The position numbers and the translations under genes are program-made. Of a stretch of DNA of 64,000 nucleotides, positions 36,401-44,607 are shown piece by piece. Source of the DNA: Spongiivirga citrea (GTDB lineage: Bacteria; Bacteroidota; Bacteroidia; Flavobacteriales; Flavobacteriaceae); NCBI RefSeq assembly GCF_010671565.1, contig NZ_JAABOQ010000006.1, forward strand, positions 124,001 through 188,000. Reading direction: 5' to 3'. Below the pieces are notes generated by a model. It ran no database searches and was not told the DNA's origin. It was given only the letters and a program-made list of their open reading frames with translations. How positions within the stretch are numbered: the first letter of the stretch is position 1; every line of letters begins with the position of its first letter.

Positions 36401-36408
36401 TAATTTTG
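36401..36408 (+). promoter_or_regulatory. -7 promoter element for the O-methyltransferase gene
   Basis: TAATTTTG, a full match to TAnnTTTG, 19 bases before the TTG start codon. No well-spaced -33 box. Confidence 0.5.
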
Positions 36409-36426
36409 GACTGAAAACGAATTACA

Positions 36427-37068
36427 TTGAATTTTTTACCTGAAAAACTAGACCAATATATTGTTGATCACAGCGCAAACGAACCGCTTCTGCTACAGCA
36501 ATTAACTAGGGAAACCTACCAAAAAGTACTGCAGCCACGTATGCTTAGTGGTGCATATCAAGGCCGAGTGCTAAGTATGATCTCGAAATTGGTGAAGCCG
36601 AAAACTATTCTAGAAATTGGCACATACACTGGTTATGCAACCTTATGCTTAGCAGAGGGGATGCAACAAGATGGCGAGCTGCATACGATAGACATTAATG
36701 AAGAATTGGTTGATTTTCAACGCAAATATTTTGACAAATCAGAGTTTGGCCATCAAATAAAACAGCATTTAGGCAGTGCAATCGATGTTATTCCTAGCCT
36801 AGATATAAAATTTGATCTTGTTTTTATTGACGCTGATAAACCCAACTACTGTAACTATTTTAATTTAGTTATAGACAAGGTGAATAAAGGCGGTATTATT
36901 CTATCTGATAATGTACTGTGGAGTGGTAAAGTGATTGAGGATTTGAAAGAGGACGACGAATCGACTAAAGTGTTATTAGAATATAACAAGCTCCTAAAAG
37001 AAGATAATCGCCTTGAAACGGTGTTGCTTTCTATTCGAGATGGACTGACATTAAGTCGAGTTATTTGA
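36427..37068 (+). CDS. Class I SAM-dependent O-methyltransferase
   Basis: 213 residues from a TTG start; no ATG exists before conserved sequence begins, so TTG is accepted. O-methyltransferase family 3 (COMT-like) features: RETYQKVLQPRMLSGAYQGR, the SAM loop ILEIGTYTGYATLCLAEG near residues 60-77, the acidic HTIDINEEL, FDLVFIDADKPNY with metal-binding aspartates, GGIILSDNVLWSGKV. These enzymes methylate catechols or other hydroxylated substrates with a divalent metal. Substrate unknown. A -7 promoter box lies just upstream. Confidence 0.9.
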   Translation: MNFLPEKLDQYIVDHSANEPLLLQQLTRETYQKVLQPRMLSGAYQGRVLSMISKLVKPKTILEIGTYTGYATLCLAEGMQQDGELHTIDINEELVDFQRKYFDKSEFGHQIKQHLGSAIDVIPSLDIKFDLVFIDADKPNYCNYFNLVIDKVNKGGIILSDNVLWSGKVIEDLKEDDESTKVLLEYNKLLKEDNRLETVLLSIRDGLTLSRVI

Positions 37069-37102
37069 CTTGAAATATAAAAGCTATAGCGAGATCCCTT
37101 TT

Positions 37103-37663
37103 CTAATTATTCGCAAACTCTAACCTATCTTTTATAAAACGGTGCGTTAAATAACCCGTTAGGCCACCAACAAAAATCCCTACTAAAATATCAGTGGGAT
37201 AATGAACCCCTAAATAAATTCTACTTGCCGTAAAAAGTACTGGCCAAATAAAGAAAATTCCAATCCATTTTAGTTTTCTGCGCAAACTTAACCAAAGTAA
37301 AACCGCAATAGAAAATGAGGTCGAAGCATGACCTGAGAAAAAACTATAGTTTGTAGGTCTGCTTAAAATACGAAGTACATTTTGTAAAGAAGGTTCCTGA
37401 CTTGGTCTCAACCGCTGTACTAATTCTTTGGTGCTTTCTGTAATGGCAAGTACTAATAGCAGCACGATAACAACAGTTAGCATTAATTTGACAAAAACCT
37501 TGCGGTCTAACTTGAAAAATAAAGCAGCAAAAATCAACAGAAAGAAAGGAGTCCAATTCCGTTGTTGAGTGATAAAAATCCAAAATGAATCATAGGTTTG
37601 GCTACCCAAACTGTTTAGGTAGATAAGCAGTTCTCTGTCTAACGAGAGTAAGCTATCAAGCAT
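37103..37663 (-). CDS. PAP2 family phosphatase
   Basis: 186-residue membrane protein with about five hydrophobic segments. Phosphatase motifs in order: KELVQRLRPS (KxxxxxxRP), FFSGHASTS (the usual PSGH with F-S in place of P-S) and SRIYLGVHYPTDILVG (SRxxxGxHxxxD). The histidines and arginines expected for catalysis are present. It may dephosphorylate undecaprenyl pyrophosphate or phosphatidic or phosphatidylglycerol phosphates. Its start codon overlaps the stop of tatA by one base (TAATG on the minus strand), so translation is coupled. Confidence 0.9.
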   Translation of the reverse strand: MLDSLLSLDRELLIYLNSLGSQTYDSFWIFITQQRNWTPFFLLIFAALFFKLDRKVFVKLMLTVVIVLLLVLAITESTKELVQRLRPSQEPSLQNVLRILSRPTNYSFFSGHASTSFSIAVLLWLSLRRKLKWIGIFFIWPVLFTASRIYLGVHYPTDILVGIFVGGLTGYLTHRFIKDRLEFANN

Positions 37664-37935
37664 TAGAACTTACGTTTAACCGGACCAGTAATGTCTTCGA
37701 TATCTTCTTTTACCTTTTTAATTTCGTTGGAAATACCTTTTGTAACGTCGGTATCAATACCGCTTTTTTCGGCACTTTTTTGAATCTCACTTTTAATGTC
37801 GTTTGTCGCGTCTTTAAGTGTGCGCATACCTTTACCTAGACCTCTTGCGATCTCAGGTAATTTATCAGCACCAAAAACCATCACCACTATAAATAGTATG
37901 AATACAATTTCGCCACCGCTGATCATTAAAAACAT
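37663..37935 (-). CDS. tatA: Twin-arginine translocase subunit TatA/TatE family
   Basis: 90 residues. Short N-terminal membrane helix (GGEIVFILFIVVMVFGADKLPE) followed by the amphipathic helix IARGLGKGMRTLKDATNDIKSEIQ, then a charged tail; the FGADKLPEIARGLGKG motif is diagnostic. TatA forms the membrane-thinning pore of the Tat export pathway for folded proteins. Bacteroidota usually have such TatA genes apart from tatC; none is here. Coupled to the PAP2 gene by a one-base overlap. A rod-like RNA candidate lies directly upstream. Confidence 0.92.
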   Translation of the reverse strand: MFLMISGGEIVFILFIVVMVFGADKLPEIARGLGKGMRTLKDATNDIKSEIQKSAEKSGIDTDVTKGISNEIKKVKEDIEDITGPVKRKF

Positions 37936-37953
37936 CTTGTGAGTTTTAAGTTT

Positions 37954-38115
37954 ATACCTAATAAACCATAAAATACCTCAAATCTGCTTGTTCATTTCCC
38001 TTCTTACTTCATTGTAAAAAACTTCCGTAGCTAAAACTATGCAAGAATTTTACTGCTTCGTAAGAAGTAAAAGCAACTGAGCATCTTAAGACGCACTTTA
38101 TACTTTATTAGGTAT
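37954..38115 (-). ncRNA. Rod-shaped structured RNA candidate, 6S-like
   Basis: Within the 335-base gap between tatA and the M1 peptidase, 162 bases fold into one long interrupted hairpin. Nested helices: 37954-37965/38104-38115 (12 bp), 37968-37972/38097-38101, 37977-37980/38078-38081, 37985-37989/38071-38075, 38000-38007/38060-38067 (8 bp), 38014-38019/38048-38053 and 38027-38030/38037-38040. Such a rod with bulges resembles 6S RNA, of which a flavobacterial class (6S-Flavo) is known; I cannot confirm membership. The strand is chosen because a consensus TATATTTG box (38118-38125) sits just upstream on the minus strand. On that strand it could also be the tatA leader. Confidence 0.5.
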
Positions 38116-38117
38116 TA

Positions 38118-38125
38118 CAAATATA
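38118..38125 (-). promoter_or_regulatory. -7 promoter element at the rod-like RNA
   Basis: TATATTTG on the minus strand, a full match to TAnnTTTG, placing the start of transcription at about 38111-38115, exactly at the outer end of the long hairpin. The -33 box is not clear. Confidence 0.5.
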
Positions 38126-38220
38126 ATGAGTATGGCTCAAACCGTTTGAATGAATCAAGTGCTATTATTAAAATTTTATAATAGAATTAGACCTAATCGA
38201 GAAGAAGCGACTATAAAAAC

Positions 38221-38250
38221 AGAAAAGCCGATGTTTCCATCGGCTTTTCT
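38221..38250 (-). terminator. Terminator of the M1 peptidase gene
   Basis: A perfect 13-bp stem AGAAAAGCCGATG / CATCGGCTTTTCT with a four-base loop, 20 bases beyond the stop codon on the minus strand. Between it and the rod-like RNA, 38126-38220 is AT-rich with no further gene. Confidence 0.85.
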
Positions 38251-38270
38251 AATACTGTTTCAGAAAGGAA

Positions 38271-40580
38271 CTACTCCCCTTTTACTTTGTTCTTGAATTT
38301 GTCAAAATCAGACTCTGTTTCCTTTTTAGGCCATGAGTTGTTGGACATATCGATATCCGCTGTACGTAATTCAGGATCTACAACAATACCTACAACTTCT
38401 TTATCTGTTGCAAGTACTTTGCTTATTTCAGCGTCGTTTTTTCTCCATGCTTGTACAGGATAGGTAATTGTTTCCTTTGAACCATCTTTGTAAGTATACT
38501 CTACAATCAATGGCATTGGAATTCCTCCTGGCTTATCAAAAGTGATTTCATAGAAAAATTTAGGTGTCTTCAGATTTTTACGCTCTTCAGCACTAAAATT
38601 ATCCATTACATACTCCTTCAAAGTACTAGCGCTTTCTAACGGATTAGAACCTTTCATGCTTTCATTATAGTCTTCGCTTCCTTCTTCAACAAGATATACT
38701 AATGGAGGAAGGTCGGCTATAGTTCTACCTCTTGCAGCTACATACTCTTTTGCTTCCTTGTTAGGTTTAGACGTAACATAATACTTTTTCACATCTTTAA
38801 CGCCTATATCAACATAGTCAGTGCTATAGAACCATCCTCTCCAGTACCAATCAAGATCAACGGCTGATGCATCTTCCATTGTACGGAAGAAATCTTCAGG
38901 TGTTGGGTGTTTGAACATCCAACGTTGTGCATAGGTCTTAAATGCGTGATCAAAAAGCTCCTTACCCATTACTGTTTCTCTTAGAATATTAAGAGCTGTA
39001 GCTGGTTTACCATATGCATTGTTTCCTAATTGATAAACGTTTTCAGGATTTGACATTATTGGCGAAATATACTGTTGATCACCTTTCATATAGTTTACAA
39101 TCTTAGAAGGTTCCCCTCTACGAGATGGATACTTATCATTACCTTTTATTGCTTCTGGAAATTTCTCACCAAACTCCTGCTCAGCGATATACTGCATAAA
39201 GGTGTCAAGACCTTCATCCATCCATCCCCACTGGCGCTCGTCACTATTAACGATCATAGGGAAGAAGTTATGACCTACTTCATGAATAATTACGGAGATC
39301 ATTCCGAATTTAGTACGATCACTATATTCTCCTTTTTCATTTGGACGACCATAATTCCAGCAAATCATGGGATATTCCATCCCTTGGTTTTTAGCATGAA
39401 CCGAAATCGCCTTGTGATATGGATAATCAAAAGTATGCTCAGAGTAAGATTGCAGAGTAGAAACCACCGCTTTCGTAGAATACTCTTCCCAAAGTGGGTT
39501 TCCTTCTTTAGGATACATACTTACAGCCATTACATCTTTTGCACCAATCTTAACTGCTTGCATATCTAAAATCCATCGTCTTGAAGTTGCAAATCCGAAA
39601 TCACGAACATTCTCTGCTTTTAATTTCCAGGTTTTTGTTTTAGTTGATTTTGTTTTCTCAGCCTTTTCAGCATCTTCTTGAGAAACGATAATTACTGGCT
39701 TGTCATAAGACTTTTTAGCCTTTTCATATCGCTTCATCATTTCTTTGCTATATACCTCTTTTCTATTAGTAAGAACACCTGTACCATCTAAAATATGATC
39801 AGAAGGCACCGTGATGTTTACTTCGTAGTCACCAAATGGCAATGCGAATTCTCCATTACCCCAGAACTGATAGTTTTGCCATCCTTCTACGTCATTATAC
39901 ACACACATTCTAGGAAAGAACTGTGCGATCACATAAGCACGATTATCGTCTTTTGCGAAGTACTCGTAACCTGAACGCCCACGACCTTCAACGTGATTAT
40001 TAATATTGTACCACCATTTGATGTTGAATGATATTTTTTCACCCGCTTTTAACGGCTTCGGAATATTAATACGCATCATCGTTTGGTTAATGGTGTGGCT
40101 TAATGCTCGCCCGTTGGCATCAGTAACAGCCTCAATATTGAAACCACCGTCAAACGGATCTTTCATATAGTTGTTTACAAATCCTCCTGGCTGGGTTGCA
40201 AAAGCAAAACCATTCCCATTTTTTTGTAATCCCGGTGCATCTTTTTTGCGAACGTTTTGATCTAATTGTACCCAAAGATATTCTAGATCATCTGGAGAGT
40301 TGTTGTAATAGGTAATGGTCTCATAGCCTGACAATTTTGTGTTAGCATCATCCAGCGTAATGTCCATTTTATAATCAGCTTGTTGTTGATAGTAAGCTGA
40401 ACCAGGCGCACCTGCGGCAGTGCGATACATATTAGGTGTCGCCATTTCCTGGTATAATTGTCGGAACGCATTGTCATTGATATGACCAGGTTCTCTTTCT
40501 TGCTTTTCTTCTTGCTGGGCATTTATCATACCTACAGTCAGGAACAAAGCACTACATAAAATGTATTGTAACTTCTTCAT
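38271..40580 (-). CDS. M1 family aminopeptidase-like metallopeptidase
   Basis: 769 residues with a signal peptide ending INAQ at about residue 21. Zinc site: HEVGH at 433-437 and the third ligand E456 in WMDEGLDTF, spaced exactly as in gluzincins; NYGRPNEKGEYS lies upstream. N-terminal residues 60-280 form the beta-rich M1 domain (YKMDITLDDANTKLSGYETITYYN). The C-terminal part (after about 600) is beta-rich and may bind the cell surface. Periplasmic or surface peptidase digesting peptides. A DUF6702 gene lies 59 bases upstream on the same strand. Confidence 0.92.
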   Translation of the reverse strand: MKKLQYILCSALFLTVGMINAQQEEKQEREPGHINDNAFRQLYQEMATPNMYRTAAGAPGSAYYQQQADYKMDITLDDANTKLSGYETITYYNNSPDDLEYLWVQLDQNVRKKDAPGLQKNGNGFAFATQPGGFVNNYMKDPFDGGFNIEAVTDANGRALSHTINQTMMRINIPKPLKAGEKISFNIKWWYNINNHVEGRGRSGYEYFAKDDNRAYVIAQFFPRMCVYNDVEGWQNYQFWGNGEFALPFGDYEVNITVPSDHILDGTGVLTNRKEVYSKEMMKRYEKAKKSYDKPVIIVSQEDAEKAEKTKSTKTKTWKLKAENVRDFGFATSRRWILDMQAVKIGAKDVMAVSMYPKEGNPLWEEYSTKAVVSTLQSYSEHTFDYPYHKAISVHAKNQGMEYPMICWNYGRPNEKGEYSDRTKFGMISVIIHEVGHNFFPMIVNSDERQWGWMDEGLDTFMQYIAEQEFGEKFPEAIKGNDKYPSRRGEPSKIVNYMKGDQQYISPIMSNPENVYQLGNNAYGKPATALNILRETVMGKELFDHAFKTYAQRWMFKHPTPEDFFRTMEDASAVDLDWYWRGWFYSTDYVDIGVKDVKKYYVTSKPNKEAKEYVAARGRTIADLPPLVYLVEEGSEDYNESMKGSNPLESASTLKEYVMDNFSAEERKNLKTPKFFYEITFDKPGGIPMPLIVEYTYKDGSKETITYPVQAWRKNDAEISKVLATDKEVVGIVVDPELRTADIDMSNNSWPKKETESDFDKFKNKVKGE

Positions 40581-40639
40581 TATTGATGTGAATTTTGAAG
40601 CGGGAAATTAACGATAACGTAACGATTGATAAAAGCTGA

Positions 40640-41155
40640 CTAGAAATTTAACATTCCTTTATCATTTTCTTTGATCAACACAAAACTTTTGCGTTTCCCT
40701 TTTAGACGTAGATGTACAATATTTTGCTGCTCTTCAAAAAGATCGAATAGCAGTTTATTAGTTACCGAAACGCTCTTTATTTCGTTAGTGTTTTCGATTT
40801 CGACATAACATTTCACAATGTCATTATCGTACTCTTTACCCAAATAATTTAAGGTAGCGTCTTTTCCGTTTAATTTGATGTTTAATTTTTTTGAAAGATA
40901 CTTTCCAATACTATTTTCAATAAGTGCTGGATTATTATCCTCATTTAATATAATACTTTGATCATATCGTTCTTGAAGTACGTCTTCAAAATCATCAATA
41001 AACAAGCGAATAGTGATTTGAAGATTGTGTCCTGTTTTAGACTGGGCAATATCGGTTGTACTGACATAATATTTATGTAAATCAGTTTTAGGAGCAAAGC
41101 CCATCACCAATATTGATATGGGTATTAATAAAAGTTTGAGTGATCTCAATTTCAT
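40640..41155 (-). CDS. DUF6702 family protein
   Basis: 171 residues, N-terminal hydrophobic segment (LLLIPISILVMGFA) likely a signal peptide. Start of the mature part HKYYVSTTDIAQSKTGHNLQITIRLFIDDFEDVL and KYLSKKLNIKLNGKDATLNYLGKEYDND match the DUF6702 proteins that accompany M1 peptidases in flavobacteria. Function unknown. It is cotranscribed upstream of the M1 gene (59-base gap), which suggests a shared role, possibly in peptidase secretion or presentation. Confidence 0.75.
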   Translation of the reverse strand: MKLRSLKLLLIPISILVMGFAPKTDLHKYYVSTTDIAQSKTGHNLQITIRLFIDDFEDVLQERYDQSIILNEDNNPALIENSIGKYLSKKLNIKLNGKDATLNYLGKEYDNDIVKCYVEIENTNEIKSVSVTNKLLFDLFEEQQNIVHLRLKGKRKSFVLIKENDKGMLNF

Positions 41156-41209
41156 GAGGCAAAAGTATTCAATTCAAAAGAAGTAAATTCAAAAACTATT
41201 CCAAATCAG

Positions 41210-42007
41210 TTACTCTTTCTCTATTTTTTGAAAAACTGTTAATTGATCGATTAAAAATTCCATTTGCACAACGGGATTAGCATTTCGGCATTTCACTTGA
41301 TACTGTTCATCTAACGTACAATAGTAGAAAAAGCGATAGGATTCTTCCTTTTTCAAACCATACACATCGATAAGCACAGGCTCAAACTGCTCTTTTATCT
41401 GTTCTAAAAAAGCTTCCTCGCTTTCTAGCTTAACGCGCTTTTTTAACATTTTAGTTCTTCCAGAAATGGCATTTAAAATGGGATTTAATGGAATAGTAGT
41501 CAGCATACCCCACTGAAATTTTCCAAAAGAGGCTTCCTGCAATCGCCTTTCTGACTGCGATGGTGGGGCTTTTTGACTGCCAGGAATTCCTAAATCATAG
41601 AAATTAAGTTGCTTTTCAACACCGGAATTTTTGATATCGAAGGCTGGGTCACCTGAAAGTGGATTATACAAGGTTACCTCGTCTAGTTCTTGTACTCTAA
41701 TTTCCATAGGAACTTCAATAAAACCTTCATCTAATATTTTCTGATCGATAATTACATTTTTAAGCTTAAACTGAACCGCCGAAAAGACGATAGTATCATT
41801 TAACTGTGCAAAAATTTCGAAAAAACCTTTTTCATCGGTAATCGAATTTTTTTTAGATGTTTTATTAATCACATGTACACCTTCGACTGTAATAGAATCA
41901 TTTAGCACCTTCCCTCCGATTTTCCCGTTAGTGGTAATTTGACCGGAAAGAAAACTACTAAAAAAAAGCAGTAACAAAAGACATGTGCGCAAGACAATCC
42001 TATTCAT
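41210..42007 (-). CDS. CarboxypepD_reg-like domain protein, paralogue 3
   Basis: 265 residues, signal peptide ending FLSGQ. Residues about 27-115 form a carboxypeptidase-regulatory-like beta-sandwich: GKIGGKVLNDSITVEGVHVINKTSKKNSITDEKGFFEI then DTIVFSAVQFKLK. The second half (ELDEVTLYNPLSGDPAFDIKNSG, LNFYDLGIPG, LNPILNAISGRTKMLKKRVKLE) is shared with its neighbour and looks helical. Third of three tandem paralogues. Its start overlaps the previous gene by 8 bases, so they are coupled. Function unknown; such domains are usual in outer-membrane and surface assemblies. Confidence 0.72.
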   Translation of the reverse strand: MNRIVLRTCLLLLLFFSSFLSGQITTNGKIGGKVLNDSITVEGVHVINKTSKKNSITDEKGFFEIFAQLNDTIVFSAVQFKLKNVIIDQKILDEGFIEVPMEIRVQELDEVTLYNPLSGDPAFDIKNSGVEKQLNFYDLGIPGSQKAPPSQSERRLQEASFGKFQWGMLTTIPLNPILNAISGRTKMLKKRVKLESEEAFLEQIKEQFEPVLIDVYGLKKEESYRFFYYCTLDEQYQVKCRNANPVVQMEFLIDQLTVFQKIEKE

Positions 42008-42764
42008 CTGTAACCATTACTATTTTTTCATATTCCTTATACTTGTTTATAAAGAAATCTAATTGATCCAAAGATACTGGGCCATTTGCAATACTCATAA
42101 ATTTGGTGTCATCTGAGCAAAAATCAAAAAAATTATGGGCTTTTTCTTCCGGTAATTTATATACATCAATAAAAAGTTGTTGATAGCGCTCTTCCATTGC
42201 ATCAATACTGGCAAATTTTTTCTGTAGTTTAACTCGCTCCTTTAGCATTTTTGTCCGGCCAGTAATGGCATTCAAAATAGGATTTAAAGGCAGAATTCCG
42301 CCTCCACTAGTTGCTTCAAATAGTTTTCTTTCCGGCTGCGTTAATTTCCTTCCTGTATAACCCGGAATGCCAATATCATAAAAATTTATTTGCTTTTTGA
42401 CTTCTGAATTTTTCATGTCCATTGCAGGGTCTCCAGACAATTTGTTGTACAGCACAACTTCATCAAGCTCATTAACTCGTTCAACCAATGTAATATTGAT
42501 TGATTCTTTTGATTCTAAAACAATACTTTTTAGATTGAACTGGACCGCAGAAAAAACAATGGTGTCTCCTAATCTAGCCATTAGATTAAACTTACCACTT
42601 GCATCACTAATGGTATATTTATCAAAGGTTTTATTGATAACATGAACATCAGCAACGGATAATTTGCTATGAGCAAGGGTTCCTGTTAATTCAAAAACAT
42701 CTTGGGCTTGAAGTAGTGAAAAAAGAGGTATAATTAAAAAGATGCAAAGTAATTTTCTATGCAT
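42000..42764 (-). CDS. CarboxypepD_reg-like domain protein, paralogue 2
   Basis: 254 residues with a signal peptide ending LLQAQ. Same layout as the following gene: beta-sandwich (ELTGTLAHSKLSVADVHVINKTFDKYTISDASGKFNL, DTIVFSAVQFNLKSIVL), then the conserved ELDEVVLYNKLSGDPAMDMKNS, INFYDIGIPGYTGRKLTQPERKLFEAT and LNPILNAITGRTKMLKERVKL. The two are about half identical by eye. Ends inside the next gene (8-base overlap). Confidence 0.72.
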   Translation of the reverse strand: MHRKLLCIFLIIPLFSLLQAQDVFELTGTLAHSKLSVADVHVINKTFDKYTISDASGKFNLMARLGDTIVFSAVQFNLKSIVLESKESINITLVERVNELDEVVLYNKLSGDPAMDMKNSEVKKQINFYDIGIPGYTGRKLTQPERKLFEATSGGGILPLNPILNAITGRTKMLKERVKLQKKFASIDAMEERYQQLFIDVYKLPEEKAHNFFDFCSDDTKFMSIANGPVSLDQLDFFINKYKEYEKIVMVTDE

Positions 42765-42861
42765 ACAGGCGGTTTGTTTAGTTGGCGTAAAGAAAACCGA
42801 CTTAGTCTTATCAAAAACTTAAAATCGCAATAAACTTTTGTTAAACAGCGAGGAAATGCCG

Positions 42862-43596
42862 CTACTCTTTGGGTATTTTCTTGTAGGCGATGCTTTGATC
42901 TACTAAAAACTCTAAAAGCTTAAATTCTCGATTCTCCCCGGCTATATCTGCAGGTTTGATCTTGTCATCGCAAAAGAATAAAAATTTTCCAATGTCCTCT
43001 TGAGGAATACCCAAATCAACTACAAAAAACTCGTCTTCATACATTTCTCTTAAAAACTGACTCACTTTAAGTGGCTCGTTATTTCGTTGGTCTTTTTTCT
43101 TTTTCCCGCGCAATGCGTTAAAAATATTTACAAAGTTTATTCCATTGTAAAATGTCCCACTATTGGTAGCATAATTTTGAAGACGTGTATATTGATCACG
43201 TTCATAATCGTACTTTTTGTATTTTTCTTTTTCAAGCTCCAAAAAGCGCTCTTTAGATTCTGGCGTAACAACCACTTCGTCAAGTTCAGTTACCTTTTCC
43301 TTAACCTCCACAACCATTCGCCTTTTGTCCAAAATATCTTGAGTCACCACTACTGATTTGAACTTGTAATTAACCGCAGAAAAAACCAACGTGTCACCTT
43401 TTTTTACCAACATCTCAAACTGACCTGCATTGTTGGTAATTGTTGCTTTTCGAGTATTGGCGTTAATCACGTTTTCACCGGTAACGACTGAATTTAAGTA
43501 CAAAACAGTACCACGAAGTAATTCACGATCTTCATCTTGTGCTACAGCTACAGTTGAGAAGAATATTAAAATGAGTAGGTATAAGAGTTTTTGCAT
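42862..43596 (-). CDS. CarboxypepD_reg-like domain protein, paralogue 1
   Basis: 244 residues, signal peptide ending VAVAQ. First half: LRGTVLYLNSVVTGENVINANTRKATITNNAGQFEM and DTLVFSAVNYKFKSVVV, the same fold as its two neighbours. Second half is more diverged: ELDEVVVTPESKERFLELEKEKYKKYDYERDQY, then FVNIFNALRGKKKKDQR and LVDQSIAYKKIPKE. The most divergent of the trio, separated by a 97-base gap from the next. Role unknown; probably envelope. Confidence 0.7.
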   Translation of the reverse strand: MQKLLYLLILIFFSTVAVAQDEDRELLRGTVLYLNSVVTGENVINANTRKATITNNAGQFEMLVKKGDTLVFSAVNYKFKSVVVTQDILDKRRMVVEVKEKVTELDEVVVTPESKERFLELEKEKYKKYDYERDQYTRLQNYATNSGTFYNGINFVNIFNALRGKKKKDQRNNEPLKVSQFLREMYEDEFFVVDLGIPQEDIGKFLFFCDDKIKPADIAGENREFKLLEFLVDQSIAYKKIPKE

Positions 43597-43694
43597 AATG
43601 TAAAGAAAACAACGAAAGCTTAAAGTTAACTTGTTGTTTGCTATAAACTTTTGTTAAATTGGACAAAATCTAGCATTTGCACCAACTGAATTCT

Positions 43695-44399
43695 ATGAAA
43701 AAAATGATAGTTGCAAGTACATCAACCTTGCACGGACAGGACACTTTAGAATACCTAAAAGAAGAGCTCTCCATACTTTTTAAAAATGCTAAAAAAATCT
43801 TATTTATACCGTATGCAAGACCAAATGGTATTTCACATAAACACTACACGAATGCCGTGGGAGTAGCACTTTTAAGTATTGGCAAACCTGTTGACGGAAT
43901 TCATGATTTTGACAATCCTACTGAAGCAATCCAGAAAGCAGAAGCCATTTTTGTTGGTGGTGGGAATACTTTTTTATTGGTTAAGACCTTACACGATCTG
44001 AATTTATTATCGGTTTTGCGCGAGAAAATTGAAGAAGGCACTCCTTACCTTGGCACAAGTGCAGGTAGCAATATTTGTGGTGTTACTATGCAAACATCTA
44101 ATGACATGCCTATTGTTTACCCACCTAGTTTTGAAACACTTGGAATTCTTCCCTTTAACATTAATCCACATTACCAAGATCCTGATCCGAACAGTACTTT
44201 TATGGGCGAGACTAGGGAAACCAGAATACAGGAATATCTCACTCAAAATGACACTACAGTAATAGGTTTAAGAGAAGGTAGTTGGCTCGACGTTGAAGAC
44301 GAAAATATCATCCTAAAAGGACCTTATGCCGCTCGCATTTTTCAGAAAGAAAAGCCTCCTTTTGAGCTAGAAAGTGGTCTCTTACTGAATTTCAACTAA
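43695..44399 (+). CDS. pepE: Dipeptidase E (peptidase S51)
   Basis: 234 residues from the ATG at 43695; the TTG at 43677 would add six residues and is less likely. Cytoplasmic serine peptidase removing N-terminal aspartate from Asp-X dipeptides. Motifs: FIPYARPNGISHKHYT, IFVGGGNTFLLVKTL, and the nucleophile GTSAGSNICG; E. coli PepE is 229 residues. INPHYQDP is the expected following segment. Divergent from the CarboxypepD_reg trio. Confidence 0.93.
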   Translation: MKKMIVASTSTLHGQDTLEYLKEELSILFKNAKKILFIPYARPNGISHKHYTNAVGVALLSIGKPVDGIHDFDNPTEAIQKAEAIFVGGGNTFLLVKTLHDLNLLSVLREKIEEGTPYLGTSAGSNICGVTMQTSNDMPIVYPPSFETLGILPFNINPHYQDPDPNSTFMGETRETRIQEYLTQNDTTVIGLREGSWLDVEDENIILKGPYAARIFQKEKPPFELESGLLLNFN

Positions 44400-44607
44400 T
44401 AAAATAGCCTTAGCTCTACACTTCTACATCAATTTTAACATGTTTCCGTTTAGATTATAGCTTTTATAAAATCATCCTACAATGCTCGTTTCATTAGGAA
44501 CAGACTTCAATTACACTTTGAAAATTATAAGTTTAAGAGATGAAATTCTTACATTTAGTGTTTAAAAAAAATTTATATCTAGGCTAGCCCCCTATAAATT
44601 TCATATT

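Noticed and set aside
37954-38115. Long hairpin as an ordinary terminator of tatA or the M1 gene
   Set aside because: The M1 gene already has a perfect terminator at 38221-38250, tatA reads away from it, and no T run follows the stem.
39075-39569. Plus-strand frame of 164 codons inside the M1 peptidase gene
   Set aside because: Antisense to the conserved catalytic region; no family match by eye.
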